This document shows positions 11,084-24,895 of a stretch of 64,000 nucleotides of DNA, in pieces. The position numbers were made by a program, and so were the translations under genes. The notes under the pieces are model-generated. The model was not told the DNA's origin and did no database searches. It saw only the letters and a program-made list of their open reading frames with translations. Position 1 is the first letter of the stretch; every line of letters begins with the position of its first letter. Source of the stretch: Lobulomyces angularis (taxonomy: Eukaryota > Chytridiomycota > Chytridiomycetes > Lobulomycetales > Lobulomycetaceae); assembly GCA_027604685.1 (NCBI GenBank), contig JADHYX010000028.1:1-64000 (forward strand), given 5' to 3'.

Positions 11084-14000
11084 ATGCCAGGTTCGACAGT
11101 TTTGAAATATTTTAATAAAGCTTTTGTTTCTTAAAATAGACCGATCCCTTAATTCAGAAAAAAGGTTTAATTTATGGGTAATGATAAAAAACTGTTTTTC
11201 AATTTAATGTTGGTCATCTCAGGTGCACGATCAAAAATTCTCAAAACAAGATCTACTGTTAAATCCTGAACTATTTCCTTACTTAAAGGTTGGTGATTTA
11301 GTTCAAATTGATCAAAACCCAGACCAGCAACAAAAGTTAATTTTACAAATTGAAAAATTGGACATCGCGGCCCTCAAACAATTTAATCTACAGGTATAGT
11401 TTATGAAAATGTATAAAAATTACGATATTTTTAAAAATTTTACAACAAAAGCTTACCTTCCTTTTACGTTTTTAGCTGTCAGTCGCTCAACACATTTCCC
11501 AACAATTTAACTTACAACCACGGTCAGATGTTTTTTTACACAAAGTAGATCCTGAATTGATAACTGCTGAATATATTGAGTTTAGTTTTAGGGATCAGTA
11601 TATTGGAAGAGCAGCAATGTTTAAGTTGAAAAATTTGTTAATAGGTAAATCCGTTTATACCAGTCAAATTTTTCAGCATCTTGGAATTAAAGTTACGGTG
11701 AAAGAGATAGTCTTAAAAAATGACTCAAAATCAGTCCAATGTGCATTTATTAATAAATTTACAAAAATAATGTAAAGTTATTAAAGAAATGGGAAAACAA
11801 AATTTTTATATCTTTTATGAATAATAAAATTATAGATTTCGATCAGAGACAGCCAAATTTTTTATTTTTATCCAGATGTCAAAAGAAATGTTTCACTTCG
11901 AAGAGGTTCTTCTTACTCCATACGAAAATTTAACTAATAGTTGTAGGATGGTGAATTATTTTATGAAAAGTGTGTAGATGGATTTTTACCGGACTTGTTC
12001 AAAAAGTGGAAAACTTCTGGATGCAACCACATTGTTTCTATTATGCTTTTTACTCGAATATTTTATTCTGAAAAGGAAGGTTATAGGGATGCTGAAGCAA
12101 ACTGTATAAAATTAAGCAGGGATTCAGCAGGTTCAATTGCATTGTTTAAATACGTCTAACTTAGTTTGCTTTAAAATTGATAGGCAAACTGTATCATGAC
12201 TTTTTTCGAGTTGTTGCAGATTGGGAAGTTAAAGTTGATTGGAGCACTATTTTAATTCTTCTTAGAAAAGAACTGAATTCCTTTTTAAAAGATATTTTGC
12301 AAAAAAACGGAGGAGAGAACTCCTACAGTTCAGAAGGAAACATACTGGAAGCAATCAACCTTGCAATAAACCCTTTTGATAAGCACTACGTTGATCGGGA
12401 TGTATTTTATAAAATTTAAATTTAATATTTTAATTTTTTTTAATTACGCGAAGTTGACTAGGACAGGTCAAAGTATAGTTTTAATAACGGCCGGAACTGG
12501 CTTTTTTGAAGTGGAGAAAAAAATGTGTCGGTTAACTAGCCAAAGAATTATTGACAATGGATTGGCTTTGGATATAGTTTCATTAAGTAAACCTCCATTG
12601 TTTACCGTACCACTTTTTCTTTTTGTCTCCAGGTTTTTAGTACCTCAGCTGTAGCTTAAAACTAATATTGTTTTAAAATATAGAGAAAATCCGCGTCCTT
12701 CCCCAAGAATTAATAATTTGGAAAAATCTCGAAAATCTTCTGACCCCATGTTAAATTCATCTGTTGAAAAACGATCTTATGGAAATAACTATATGCCAAA
12801 TCTTTCAAGTCCGAAACTTTCCAACGAAAAAGATTGTGGAATTTGGGATCCGTTATTTTTTGATGACGAAGATACAGTGGATCGACTTTTTTATTTTGTA
12901 AAACCAGGAATTTTTTTTTGGGAAAAGTCTATAATTAATTTATAATTTTTAAGAAACCTGAGTGGGCAGAAATATCATTTTGGTGCCGAGGCGAATGCGT
13001 TGGAATGTCTAGAGTAAGTAAAGTAGCTGAAATAAGTGGAGTTTACAAAGGCAACTTTATTCCTCGCTGTAAAATGGACGAAATTCAGCAAATGGGTGTT
13101 ATTGAGCAAGTTGAAGGAAATAACTTTTTTGGTATACCTCCATTAGATTATTTTGAATTACGTAAAGGAAAGATTTTTGATTCACCAATTGTTTCTGAAA
13201 AAAAACTGAAAAGTAGCGTTGAAAACTTTCTTTCTCATGGTTCATTTGTTCCTTCATCAGCTTCTGCTATGAAAAATGTTAAGGTGGGCTCTGTAGGTTC
13301 AGTTGCAGTCAGCAAAATTCAGGAAAAAGTATTAGAAAATTCCAAGTTTGAGATTAATATGAATTCTCTGGATTTTGATTTTTATGACGAAAAACTTTTT
13401 TATACCGAAGATCGTTGGAACCTTTTCAAAAATCAAAAACAATTTGAAAATTTACTAGGAGGTCTTCATCCATTAAAAACAAACGATACCATTAGAAGTG
13501 TAGATTACGAGTTACTAAAGCAATTTCACAGAATGAATGCTGAAAAAAGCAGCAACTCTGAAATCTTACATTCCTTACCAAATACTACTTATAGTCATTT
13601 ATCTACTTCATTTAGTAACAGTAGTGCTCTGCAGAAAAAGGTTTTAAATAAATTAAAAGTTTCTCCATCCAATACCAACTTTAATTCAATGCATACCAAT
13701 ACCAATGAAAAATTAGTTGTAAAGTCAAATAAATCTTCACCAACTTTAGGATCATATTTTGACAATGAGAAAAATAATTCACGGATAAAAAATAAATTTA
13801 ACAAAAGTGATATTAACTTCTTTATAAAGGAAGATATAAACAATAATTTGTCACCCAAAAGTTCACCTGTGTTGATAAAATCTCCGAGATTAGGTTTTGG
13901 TAATTCGGTTTTCTTATCACCAACCGACAGCAAAGATAATGTCGATGAAGAGAGCGAAGATGAAAAAATAAAGGACGAATTTCATGACTGCTTTAATGCT

Positions 14001-16733
14001 GATCAAAGTCATCACTGTAGGGGGTTTAATAAATCAATGTCGCTGCCATCAATTGCAAACCAAAATCATGTAAATCCTTCAAATCCTGAGTATTTAATGT
14101 AGTCTTGTTTGTTTTAAATTTCCTTTTTTTTTTCTAGAAAAAATATTATTCAAGTTGATTTTCAGACAAAGAGGTGGAATGACGTTGATATTAAATCTGA
14201 AAAGAATTCTCTAATGTACTGGAAGTCCCTACTAACTCCAGGTTTTTAAAACATTGTCACCACAACTTACTAATCAGTTTAATTTTTCAGCTTGTTTGCC
14301 TTTAACGACTGATTTTTTCCCATCAAATGAATTACTAAAAACTTACGAAGAATATGCTTACACAATATACCCAGATTCAGGAAACGAAAATAACAGAGTG
14401 GAAGACTTGTTAATTGAACTAGTGTCACAAAGGTTTCTACATTATTTCAATTGTGGTTTTTAACTGAGTTGATAAAAAACAACTAGACTTTCTCAAGGAT
14501 TTCAACTCACTAGTCTTCAAGAAGGTAGTGAAAACTTATCAAATGAGAGTTATCAGATTTATTCGCTAAGTCTTGGCGGCCATGGTGAATATATCAATTT
14601 TGAGAACAAAAAATTGAAAGAAGTTTGAATTGTTTAGTTCATCAATTGTCATATGATTTAAATAAAAATGTCTTGGTAAAACGTTATGTTAAAAAGGAAC
14701 TTCACAGCCTAAAATCCTTGAATTATATGTGCTCAATATCATCCAAAATGAAAAAGTATGAACCTGCATTTTTTGTTTTTAATTTTCCTCCTATTGCAAA
14801 TTACAATTGGAATTATCTGGATAATCTAATTTGTGGTTATGAGGATAACGTAAATGAAAATATAATTTTTTTTATGTGTTTTGTAGATGACTGATAATCT
14901 TCGTTTTTGGAGATCAAAATTTTTAGTGATACCGATGTCTAATGCAAGCTACCTTTCTTCAAATCAAAATTTATTAAATCCTACTAACGCTAATTTAGAT
15001 GAAGAAGAATTAAGAATATGCGGCTTTACCAAGTATTATTGAAAAATTGTATTTTTTATAGTCTTATACGATACAGGTTTGCTGAACAATTTGAAAAAGC
15101 AAAGTTTAACACCAAGGAAGATGAAAAAGTTAACAAGACTGTTCAGTCTCCAACATCTTTAAAAGTTGAGTTAACCACTTTTAACCCGTCAAATTATGTT
15201 TTGGAGGAACTTAACAAAAGATCCAAGAAGGAAATACCCGGCCCACTTAAACTTGATACAGCGCGTGAGAGCAGTAAAAGCAAAAGTGTTTCAAATATTC
15301 TTTTAAAAGAAGAACTTTTATCAAAACAAACGTACACTTTTGAATTATTGGCACAGAGAATGCAAAAAAATTCCGCAGGGATTGATATAAGCAACCGCAG
15401 GTGGCACTTTAAAAATTACGAAAATTCATTTATTGGCAGAGAGTTTGTTGATTGGCTGATATTGAACTTTTCAGATATTGATACCAGAAGTGGTATAAAA
15501 TTTTAAAATCGTATATTTGAAAAATTAATTTTTCCATTGATTTGCGTAAAGATGCGATTGCATTTGGAAATGAACTGTTAAATAAAGGTTTTTTCTTCCA
15601 TATGAATAAAAGGCTGGGATTTTTGGATGGCCATTATTTTTATCAAGTATAAATATGCGAACAAATTGTTTTCTTTTTCAATGTGCTTTTTTTTAGCTTA
15701 GTAAAGAGTATTTGTTTGTTAAGAAAGTTAAGTATAACCCAACTGGTTGGTTGAAGTCGTTGAGTGTAGGTGGTAGTCTTGGAAGCAGAATAAATATGCG
15801 AAGTGAATCTAATAGTGATGTTGATACTCCTGTGTCTCCTTCTTTAAGAAGCAGTAGTAGCGGTAAAGTAGACAGCACTAATTTTATGAATGGGATGGGT
15901 TCTTTTCCGTTTGACTTAAATATAAAGCCAATTGCATTGATGAAAAGTCTAGTTATTGATATGGATCCATTAAAGGTATGGTTGTAAACAAAATGCTTAT
16001 ATTAATACTTAGTAGAAAAGCTCTCGATCTGAACAAGCAATTTTGCATTACTCTACTATATATAATTCTAATAACTGCTTTCAGTTTACATTAAGCTGGC
16101 TTGTTTGTAACCCATCGCTTATTCAGGTAAAAAAACCTTAATCAAAATTTTACTGAGGTTTTTATTATAAAGGAAATGATCCAAAAATGGTCAAGAGAAG
16201 CAGAAAAATTTAGCTTAAGAATTATTGAAGCGCCTATGAAGTTGGAAGATGAAAATCCGTTTAAAGCAACACCGATCATAAAACTTTCAACTTTACCACC
16301 TGTTGATAATGATAAAGTATCCAATAACTATTTTTTGGTAGAGTTGGTAAAAAGATTTAACTTTCTCTTGGATATGGAAGCAGATGAAAATTTTCCTGCT
16401 GGAGCAGTTGACTTTTCAAACAATAGGCCACCAGTTCAATTTTCTCAATATGTAACAACAAATTTAGCAAAAATTTTATTTAAATCTTATTTAAAAATTT
16501 TTTTTTTTTAGGTACACCGTTCTGGAGTAGCGTTTATACAAATTTTAAAGAACACCAACGAGTTTAAATTTTTTTTTAATAGATTACTTTTAACTTCAAG
16601 TTCAAGTATAAGAAAAAATGAAATAGAAAAAGTTAATCCAGATTCAATTTATTCTGATTTTCAAAATTTTTGTAATGATAAAAATTTATTAGATGAATTT
16701 TGGTTAAGTTGTTTAAAAAAATTAAAGGATTAA
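11084..16733 (+). CDS. IML1: IML1 / DEPDC5, catalytic (GAP) subunit of GATOR1
   Basis: The largest gene here, roughly 20 exons and about 1500 residues. GATOR1 is the GTPase-activating complex for RagA/Gtr1 that shuts off TORC1 on the lysosome/vacuole when amino acids are short. The first coding exon is only 7 bases (ATG CCA G, 11084-11090); it joins in phase to DRSLNSEKRFNLWVHDQKFS, the standard fungal start. Then LLLNPELFPYLKVGDLVQI and VEFTFKDQYIGR-like IEFSFRDQYIGRAAMFKLK. Next is the longin-like region with FVFR, and an SABA block with VDWSTILILL, ILEAINLAINPFDKHYVDR and RTGQSIVLITAGTGFFEVE. A Ser/Asn-rich linker lies at about 13130-14100, followed by ACLPLTTDFFPSNELLKTYE, then YNWNYLDNLICG. 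The DEP domain is at about 15338-15650 (WHFKNYENSFIGREFVDWLI), and the C-terminal CDE block is at 15960-16733 (FTLSWLVCNPSLIQEMIQKW). Confidence 0.96.
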
Positions 16734-16945
16734 TTTCATAAAATAAACTTATAATTAATTATTAATGATAGGAGATTTTTAAAATCTGTTTTTTTCTTTT
16801 TTATTTCAATTTTTATTAATATTGTACAATTTTATAGGTTTTTGGTAATTTTTCTAGTTTTGAATTTTTATAGACTTTCATAAAAATTTTTTTGATAAGC
16901 AAAAAAAAGCTATATTTTTAAAAGAAAATTTTTTTCTACCATAAC

Positions 16946-18045
16946 ATGACCAATGAACAAATAGAAATCAATGAATATAACATATCTGAAATTGAATCAT
17001 TAGAAGAACTCAACAATAAAGAGAATTATTGGGCATATGTTACTACTAAAGAAGGTTTTTTTTTTTTTGTTCAGTTTTCTTCAATTGTTTATTTTTTATT
17101 TAACCACTTTAATTTTTTTTAAGGTGTTGATATTTATAGGTAAAATTAAGAATGAAGAGAAAAAATTAAAGTTAGATTTCTTTTCAGTTTTTAACAAAAT
17201 GAAATAAAAAAAATAAAATAGAGCAGATGATATAATATCCTCAAGATATTTGTTCAAAGGACAAAAAGCCCTTAATCAACCCATTCAGGATGTTTTAAAT
17301 TGCTGTAGTGAAGTAGATTTTCGAGTTTTTTTTGATAAACATGTAATAGAACGAAGAATGCTAGAAAAGATTGATCACAAGAGTAAAATATTTTATAGCC
17401 GTTTCAAGCTGCCTTTTCCTTTTACAGATAGAAGTTTTGTTATACAAGAAACAAAAGAACAAAGATTTAAAAAAACTAACTCAAACCTAAGTTTTGTTGA
17501 AAAAAATAATTTTCCGGTGAAAAAAAATGACATATACCCAAATGAAACTGAAAAAAAAGTCTCTAGTAAATACAATGATAAAAACGACTCTTCAGAAAAA
17601 TCTGAAATACAATCTGAAAAAGATATTGAATATTGGATCGTTTTCAATAAAACTGTGAAGAATGATAATGTGATTTATGGTAGAACGGATACTGTAAGAG
17701 CAGAAATTTTAAAAGGTAAATTGACTACATGAGTACATTGCTTGTTAATGGTAATTTTTTTTTTTTTTATTTAGGTGGTTGGATTTTAGAAAAATTGGAT
17801 GATAATTTGACTAAAGTAACATATATCTTACAAGTTTCTCCTGGAGGCTATGTACCAAACTGGTAAGACATGTTAAAAATGGAAAAAAAGGTTTTAGTGA
17901 CAATAATAACAATTTTTTTATTTTGAACATTAGGTTAACCAATATGTATTTAATAGAAGAGTCCTTAATAATCTCGGAAATTGATAAATTTTTAAAGGAA
18001 CGAAGAGAAGAGTATGAAGCAATTTTACGAAATAAGCAATATTAA
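16946..18045 (+). CDS. START-domain lipid-transfer protein
   Basis: Five exons, about 270 residues. A START (StAR-related lipid transfer) fold binds a single lipid in a deep pocket. Matches are WAYVTTKEGVDIYR at the start; FRVFFDKHVIERRMLEKIDH; KLPFPFTDRSFVIQETKEQR (the family's PFPxxDRxFV core); IEYWIVFNKTV; VRAEILKGGWILEKLDDN; then VTYILQVSPGGYVPNWLTN and a C-terminal helix. This is the phosphatidylcholine-transfer/STARD7-like arrangement with no signal peptide or membrane segment, so a soluble lipid carrier is likely. An odd Lys/Asn/Ser-rich stretch of about 50 residues (17460-17620) sits inside the domain, between the PFPF strand and the next strand. Introns after exons 1 and 2 leave a tiny 16-base second exon (17124-17139). 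Confidence 0.85.
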
Positions 18046-18337
18046 TGTATATATGACTGTATTATTTCTTTGCCATTAACATTTAGTTGTAATATATATA
18101 AAAATAATATAAATTTATTCATTTCAGTTTGCACTAAACGGTGTATCATTTTTGAATCTTTTTTCAGCTTAATTTCATTTACAGATTGTAATATATCCTG
18201 CACTTTACATTTGAGACCTAAATGTGATCATTTAAACCCAAATTCTTCTCGAGTAAAAGCTTCTTTATTACCCCCAAACTTACCAGAAAAAAGTATCACA
18301 AAAACTGTTAAAAATAAAAAAAAAAAAAAAGTTAAAA
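18046..18337. other. Short intergenic region
   Basis: About 290 bases upstream of the cytochrome b5 reductase start. One frame is open into a poly-Lys run but has no family resemblance. It is best read as promoter and 5' leader. Confidence 0.5.
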
Positions 18338-19638
<1,301 letters not shown>

Positions 19639-20071
19639 CTCAATTTTATTTTTTTTTTATTTTTAATTTTTTTTGTAATCTTTACTTAATAGTAATTGAT
19701 TACTCTTTTTTTAACAAAATATTTGCTTTAGTACTTCTTAATATTTTTTTTTATTTTATTTATTTTTTTTAATATCTTATTTCTAAAAAAATTTTTTTGA
19801 ATTCCTTTAAAGTATGTTCATTATGAAGAAGTTTCTTTTTTTGTTTTTTAAAGTTCATAAAAAACTTGTTTAATTTGATTGATCTTATTATATTACAGTT
19901 AAACCATCATGAGTTTCGAAATGGAAAAAAGAAAATATTTTTCTTTAGTGCATCATTTTTTTTTTTTTTCAAAAAAATCTTCATACTGAATTTTCTCTAA
20001 TTTTTTAATTATACAGAAAATTAAAAAAAAGATAAAAAAATATAAAAAAAAATTGAATAGAAGATAACCAA
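19639..20071. other. Convergent intergenic region, T-rich
   Basis: About 430 bases of T/A runs between the converging b5 reductase and TRAP-alpha genes. Nothing codable or RNA-like seen. Confidence 0.6.
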
Positions 20072-21082
20072 TTAATTTTTCTTTTGTTTGTCCTTTAATC
20101 TGGGACTTTTCCTTAATTGAGGAATCCAATCTTCATCTAGTTCCCCTTCATTCAATTTTTTTATCTCATTTTCTCTTTCTTCTGATTTCAATTTTTGTTG
20201 CTGTTTTTTTTGCTTTTTTGATTGTTCTCGATTAGATGAACCGAAATAATTTTTGAATAAAAATCCAGCCAAAAGCAATCCAATGATATAGATAGAAATA
20301 CTAAAAAACAAAAAAATTAAGAAATTTTTTTTGTAGTTTCTTCAAATTGTAACCTTTCAAAATCGAAATACGAGTCACTTCCTACAACTTTAACTTTGTC
20401 TTGAAATGCAACTGATCTATGTTTATCTTCCCCCTTTTTTTAAAAAAAAATAATATAAAAAACCAATTATTTATAATACTTGTCCAAAGTGTTCAACAAT
20501 AACAACTAAACCGTATTCACTTGGTTCAACTTCAGGTAAAAAAATATATGGAATAGTTAATTCATCCCCACCTTCAAGTTTAACTGGATATTGATATCTA
20601 GTTAACTAATGGTGCGTTGTAAATAATAATAAATTAAAAAAAAAAAAACGTACATTTCGTAAAATTTTGTTGAAGTTATCTTTTGGAGTAAAATAGCCAT
20701 AAACTTCCCTAATGTTTTGATCACCACTGCCTANNNNNNNNNNTTTTTTTTTAATAATCATAATTTTAAACATTTCAAAAAAATTTTAACCTTTATTTTT
20801 CAATCCTAGTAAAAGTTCAGTTTTTTTTCCTGATGAAATTACTAAAGAAAATAAAATGGAAATTAAAAATTAAGATGACAGAAATAAAAGATTATACCAT
20901 TGTACTGATTTTTAGGAAAAACGTGAAAGAATTCAAGATCTTTCACTTTTTCTTCTTCCTCAACTTGGTCCTCACACCGTACTAAGAAAGGAAAAAGAGA
21001 TTAATTAATTTTGTACCGGCTGGCGGTTAATACCGTTGCAGAGCAGAAGGGATACTAGGATCAACAAGTTTAGTAACTTCAT
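20072..21082 (-). CDS. Translocon-associated protein subunit alpha (TRAP-alpha / SSR1)
   Basis: Membrane protein beside the Sec61 channel that assists translocation of some secretory proteins. Starting at ATG 21082, MKLLNLLILVSLLLCNVRCE is a clean signal peptide completed across an intron, followed by the acidic stretch DQVEEEEKVKD. The lumenal beta-sandwich reads EFFHVFPKNQYN, SSGKKTELLLGLKNKGSGD, IREVYGYFTPKDNFNKILRN, LTRYQYPVKLEGGDELTIPY and SEYGLVVIVEH. Then comes one membrane helix, ISIYIIGLLLAGFLF, and a basic, charged cytosolic tail ending RLKDKQKKN. Length about 215, somewhat shorter than animal SSR1 and closer to yeast Irc22. The scaffold gap (20734-20743) falls in an intron next to its acceptor, so that junction is inferred from phase. 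Confidence 0.87.
20734..20743. other. Assembly gap (10 N)
   Basis: Ten N bases inside an intron of the TRAP-alpha gene, directly beside its acceptor. The true gap length is unknown, so all coordinates to the right may be offset relative to the genome. Confidence 0.99.
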
Positions 21083-21307
21083 TTGTGACAACATAATTTT
21101 TTTTTTAGGTGTGACACAAACTCAAACTTATAAAATTATAGATTTTGAAGATGAATATAATAATAACAAGAATTTTTATTTCAATATGATTATAATGGTA
21201 AGCATTTGAAAAAAAAAAGCTATTAATCTCTATGACAAAAATAAAAAATTAAAAAATAAAATAAAATAAGTAAAAAAAAAAAAGAGAAAAATTATGCATT
21301 ATTTTGC

Positions 21308-21797
21308 TTATTTAAAATCAGTTAAACTAAATTCTTTGCAATTTTGATCAGCTCTTATGCATCTAAATTTTTCAAAAACAAAAAAAAAAAGAAAAAAAAA
21401 AGGGATTACATTTTTTTTTTTAACAAAGAAATGAAAATACTCACAAATACCAATCTGCTATAGCACATTTATTTAAATTACCCTCACAAGCACATCTGAT
21501 GGGTGCATCTACACATTTCTTATCAGAAGGACAAATGTAACCTTGACAGTCTAAAAATTTTCATTTTAAGTGGAATAAATTGTTAAATAAAATACAATCT
21601 TTATTATTTCGCTGATTTTTTTGTTCACTATTCTCTTCTTCCTCTTGCTGACTATTATCACCTCCAAAAAACTATTCAATTGAAATTTTCCCAGTAAAAT
21701 AAAATATAAATTTGAAAATATAAGTTTTTACTTGTTGGAAGAAATCAAAACATGAACACATTGAAATTAACAAAAATATAAGTAGAAGGACTTTCAT
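21308..21797 (-). CDS. LCL2-like (long chronological lifespan protein 2) secretory-pathway protein
   Basis: Small minus-strand gene, about 115-120 residues. It begins with a signal peptide (MKVLLLIFLLISMCSCFDFF) followed by QQFFGGDN and a Gln/Glu/Asn-rich stretch, just as LCL2 proteins start with an FFxxFFGG segment. The Cys-rich core follows in order: DCQGYICPSDKKCVDAPIRC, ACEGNLNKC, then FRCIRADQNC and a short tail. LCL2 is a fungal family, usually 115-130 residues, linked in yeast to ER-associated degradation. This makes it one of the better fungal markers here. Introns at about 21375-21449, 21555-21600 and 21675-21730. Downstream of TRAP-alpha and ALT on the same strand, but spacing gives no sign of cotranscription. 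Confidence 0.82.
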
Positions 21798-21952
21798 TTT
21801 TTGAAGATTTGGTTTTTACATAAAACCCGTAAAACCCGTTAGTTCAGAATAAATGCAGTAGAATTTAATAATATATTCTTCACAATTTCATCTAATGCTA
21901 GTTACTTTTATATAGAAAAAAAATTTGTTTTTTAAACTAACACGAAAATAAC

Positions 21953-24069
21953 TTATTTGTATTTAAGCATAAATTTTTCATGAAAAACTTTAACACTTTG
22001 AATAAATGCATCCAATTGATCTGATGGTGGCAAAAAGGTTGACCGGAAATGATATGTACCTTCTTTCTGTAAAAACCCACTACCGGCGACCATACACTAA
22101 AATACAAATTAATAAATCTTGAAATATTTTAAGATACCACTCCAGTTGCATTTAATAATTCCATACAGTACATTTCATCAACTTTTCTACCTTGCTTCTT
22201 TGCTTCTTCAATTGCTTTTGGAGGTGGTCTAATCTGTGGAAATAAGTACATCGCTCCCTACATTGAAAGAAGAAAATTGGATAAATAAAAGTACACAGAT
22301 CTAGAGTAATACTTGGGCATAATTACAGGTAATGCCTTCCAATTCATTAAAAGCTTTAGCTAATTTCTCTGCTCTGGATGCTAATGAATTGTAAATAGCA
22401 TTTAATTCTTCAGTGTATGACTCAAAACTAAAATCCCCTGAAGTCAGAAAAAATAATATTAAACTGGAAGATCACTGCAAATATTACCACTTTTAGGAGG
22501 ATTAACCATCAAATCAACCATAATTTGTCCCGGTACCGGAGGGCATAAACTTACAGAACTAATTTTATAGAACAGATCCATAACCTCTTTCTGAATACCA
22601 GTACATTCGAAATAACCTCCTCTTCTACCACATTCTCCTACCATTCCTTTACTCACTGAATGAAAAGATATAAGTTCGAAATCCTTGTATTCATCTCCCA
22701 TACTTCAAAATATATATGGTAATTATGGTTCTAAATTCTTAATAATATTTACCTCCTTAAAACCTTTTTAAAGGAATGAAATGGTAAATCTTTTGCATAG
22801 GTGTTCTTTTGATAAACTTCATCTGCTAATAACACACTAAAAATAGCAGTTGTCAAAGTTAATAATTTAAACGCAAATATTAATAATTCTCACAGTCCTT
22901 CTTCCTTACAAAATGCAATAGTCTCTCTAATATTTCTTTCTGTTAAACCTGAAAAAAATTTTAAATTAGTACAAATTGACTATTATTACACTGGCCAGTA
23001 GGATTTCCAGGATTTATTACGCAAAGGGCTCTAACATCAACAGATAATTCTCTTCATAGTAAAAATATTAATTATAAGTTCGTAACTTAGTTCTGATACA
23101 TACCGAGCTTGTTTAATGGATTTTTTTAACTCTGCAATTGACATTCCCCAACTGTCTTCTTCGTCAAGATAATAAGGAACCGCAGTTCCATTAAACAAAT
23201 CTATGGCAGCTGTGTACAGTGGATATTGTGGAATTGGAATCATGATCTGAAAATGAATGTTAGAAATAAAAAGAGCACTATGACAAATTACCCCCACATG
23301 AGCGTGTTCTATTAATGTTTGAAGCACAGTTTGCACGCCAGGGCTTGCACTAAATGTGATAAAATTTAATAACTGAACATTAAAAATATACCCAGCAGTA
23401 AGAAAAATATGATCTGGGTTTGATGGATAACCATCTCTTTCTTCGATAAATTTTGCAACATTTTCCCTCACTAACGGTATTCCTTGAGAATGAGTATAAC
23501 TTCCAGAACTTCCCTGAAAAATATTAAAAATAAGTTTGCTTCTAAACCAATACCAGTGCAGCTAACATTGTTTTTGCTCTGGTGATTGCATCAGGAGGAT
23601 ATAATTGCTTTGTCAAATGTAGGTTTTCTTCCAAGATTAAATCGGGATTATCAATTAACGATAAAACCTACAATAAAGAAAAAGTTTCTAAAAATTATAT
23701 TAATAATTTTTACCTGTCTAAAAAAAGTTATTGGCTTTTGATTTAGCTGCTGTGGATTTCCAATGTTACAGTTGGTTATGTATTGGAAAGGAAAATCATG
23801 ACTGGTTTTGTTTAACTCAGACCTCAGAAATTCTGCTCTAAAATTTGGAGTAGTTCATTAGTTAATTGCTGCATAGCTTAAAAACAAATATATATAGTGG
23901 ATTTTTAAAATGCCAACCTGATAGCCAGTTCACCTCTTACAGCATAGTTTACATTTTTAACTTGTTGATTTGCTTTATCTAAAGTAAATGTTTTGTTTGA
24001 AGAAAGATTTAATGCTGGAATTTTGGTCAATAATTTTGAATTCATTCTGGAGATTTTTGTTGCCAACAT
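21953..24069 (-). CDS. Alanine aminotransferase (PLP, class I), possibly mitochondrial
   Basis: Interconverts alanine plus 2-oxoglutarate and pyruvate plus glutamate. About ten exons, about 490 residues. The first Met (24069) opens with MLATKISRMNSKLLTKIPAL, basic, Ser-rich and without acids, so a mitochondrial presequence is likely; an inner Met nine codons on could give a second form. Family blocks in order: NCNIGNPQQLNQKPITFFRQ; LGSSGSYTHSQGIPLVRENV; IFLTAGASPGVQTVLQTLI; VMIPIPQYPLYTAAI; ALCVINPGNPTGQCL; LLADEVYQKNTY; SFHSVSKGMVGECGRRGGYF with the PLP-binding Lys in SVSKG; SLCPPVPGQIMVDLMVNPP; then MYLFPQIRPPPKAI and GSGFLQKEGTYHFRSTFLPP. All key residues are present. Confidence 0.97.
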
Positions 24070-24895
24070 TGTTGAGTCTTACTGTAACTATTTATACCAA
24101 CCAAATTTGTATTTGCCCATAAAAATGAGGAGAAAATAAGCACCCAAGAGATGGCTGCTATTGGAAATTGAGGCAATCGCTGTAGTCAGCTTTCAGCACA
24201 TCTACACTGTATTATGCACCTTTCTGGAAGTGTGGTTTAAGCAGTAAGCTCAGTTAGTGAACTTAACTTATACACATTGAAACTTTATTGGGTGTAAACA
24301 GACCAAACATCTCTCAAGCCAAACTTTCTTTAAATACTACAACAATGTATTGTAAAGCTTATTTTTTTTTTATAGTATAATATTTATGCAAGGGCTATAA
24401 TTACTCTTGAGATTTGAGTTTTAAATTGTAACTGATGATTTTAAATCGAATTATTTGATTTTTGAATTAAGTTGCTACTTAATAATTACCGCATATAATT
24501 ATTTTAGCAATTTCTCATAAGCAATAGTGAAGAACACAAAGTACATAATTATTTTTTCAGTTCAATCAAAAAAGTAAACTTTTTTGTAAAAAAAGGCTTA
24601 TGTATAGATATAAACCAAATTTGGTTAATATTTACCGATTAATGGAGTGCAATTTAACGCCAAAATTAAGGGTAATTAATTGAGTTGCATTTTTGTGTTC
24701 CTTTTTAAGCTCAATAAAATGTTTATATGTCCTTTATAATATTGCATAATTAAATGAAAAATATTAATAAATGAATACCAATTTATTAAACGTAAAAGTA
24801 TTTTACTGGGAAAATTTGAATTATTTGACAAAAAAACTTAGTGAGGTTGTGTAACAAGTTTTAGTAAAAAGTGTATAGTTTAAGATTTAAAATTA
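24070..24895. promoter_or_regulatory. Long divergent intergenic region (ALT / SNM1)
   Basis: About 825 bases between the divergent starts of alanine aminotransferase and the SNM1 nuclease. No ORF of note. It contains the shared element at 24262-24325 with a TGTAAACA core. Probably two promoters, but no mapped sites. Confidence 0.5.
24262..24325 (+). repeat. Copy A of a shared about 64-bp intergenic element with forkhead-like core
   Basis: Aligned by eye with the reverse complement of 56733-56797, about 48 of 65 columns match, including an unbroken 15-base block TGTAAACAGACCAAA, a TCTCT block and a GCCAAACT block at the right end. TGTAAACA fits the core recognised by forkhead transcription factors. 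Lies about 195-255 bases upstream of the ALT start. Confidence 0.55.
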
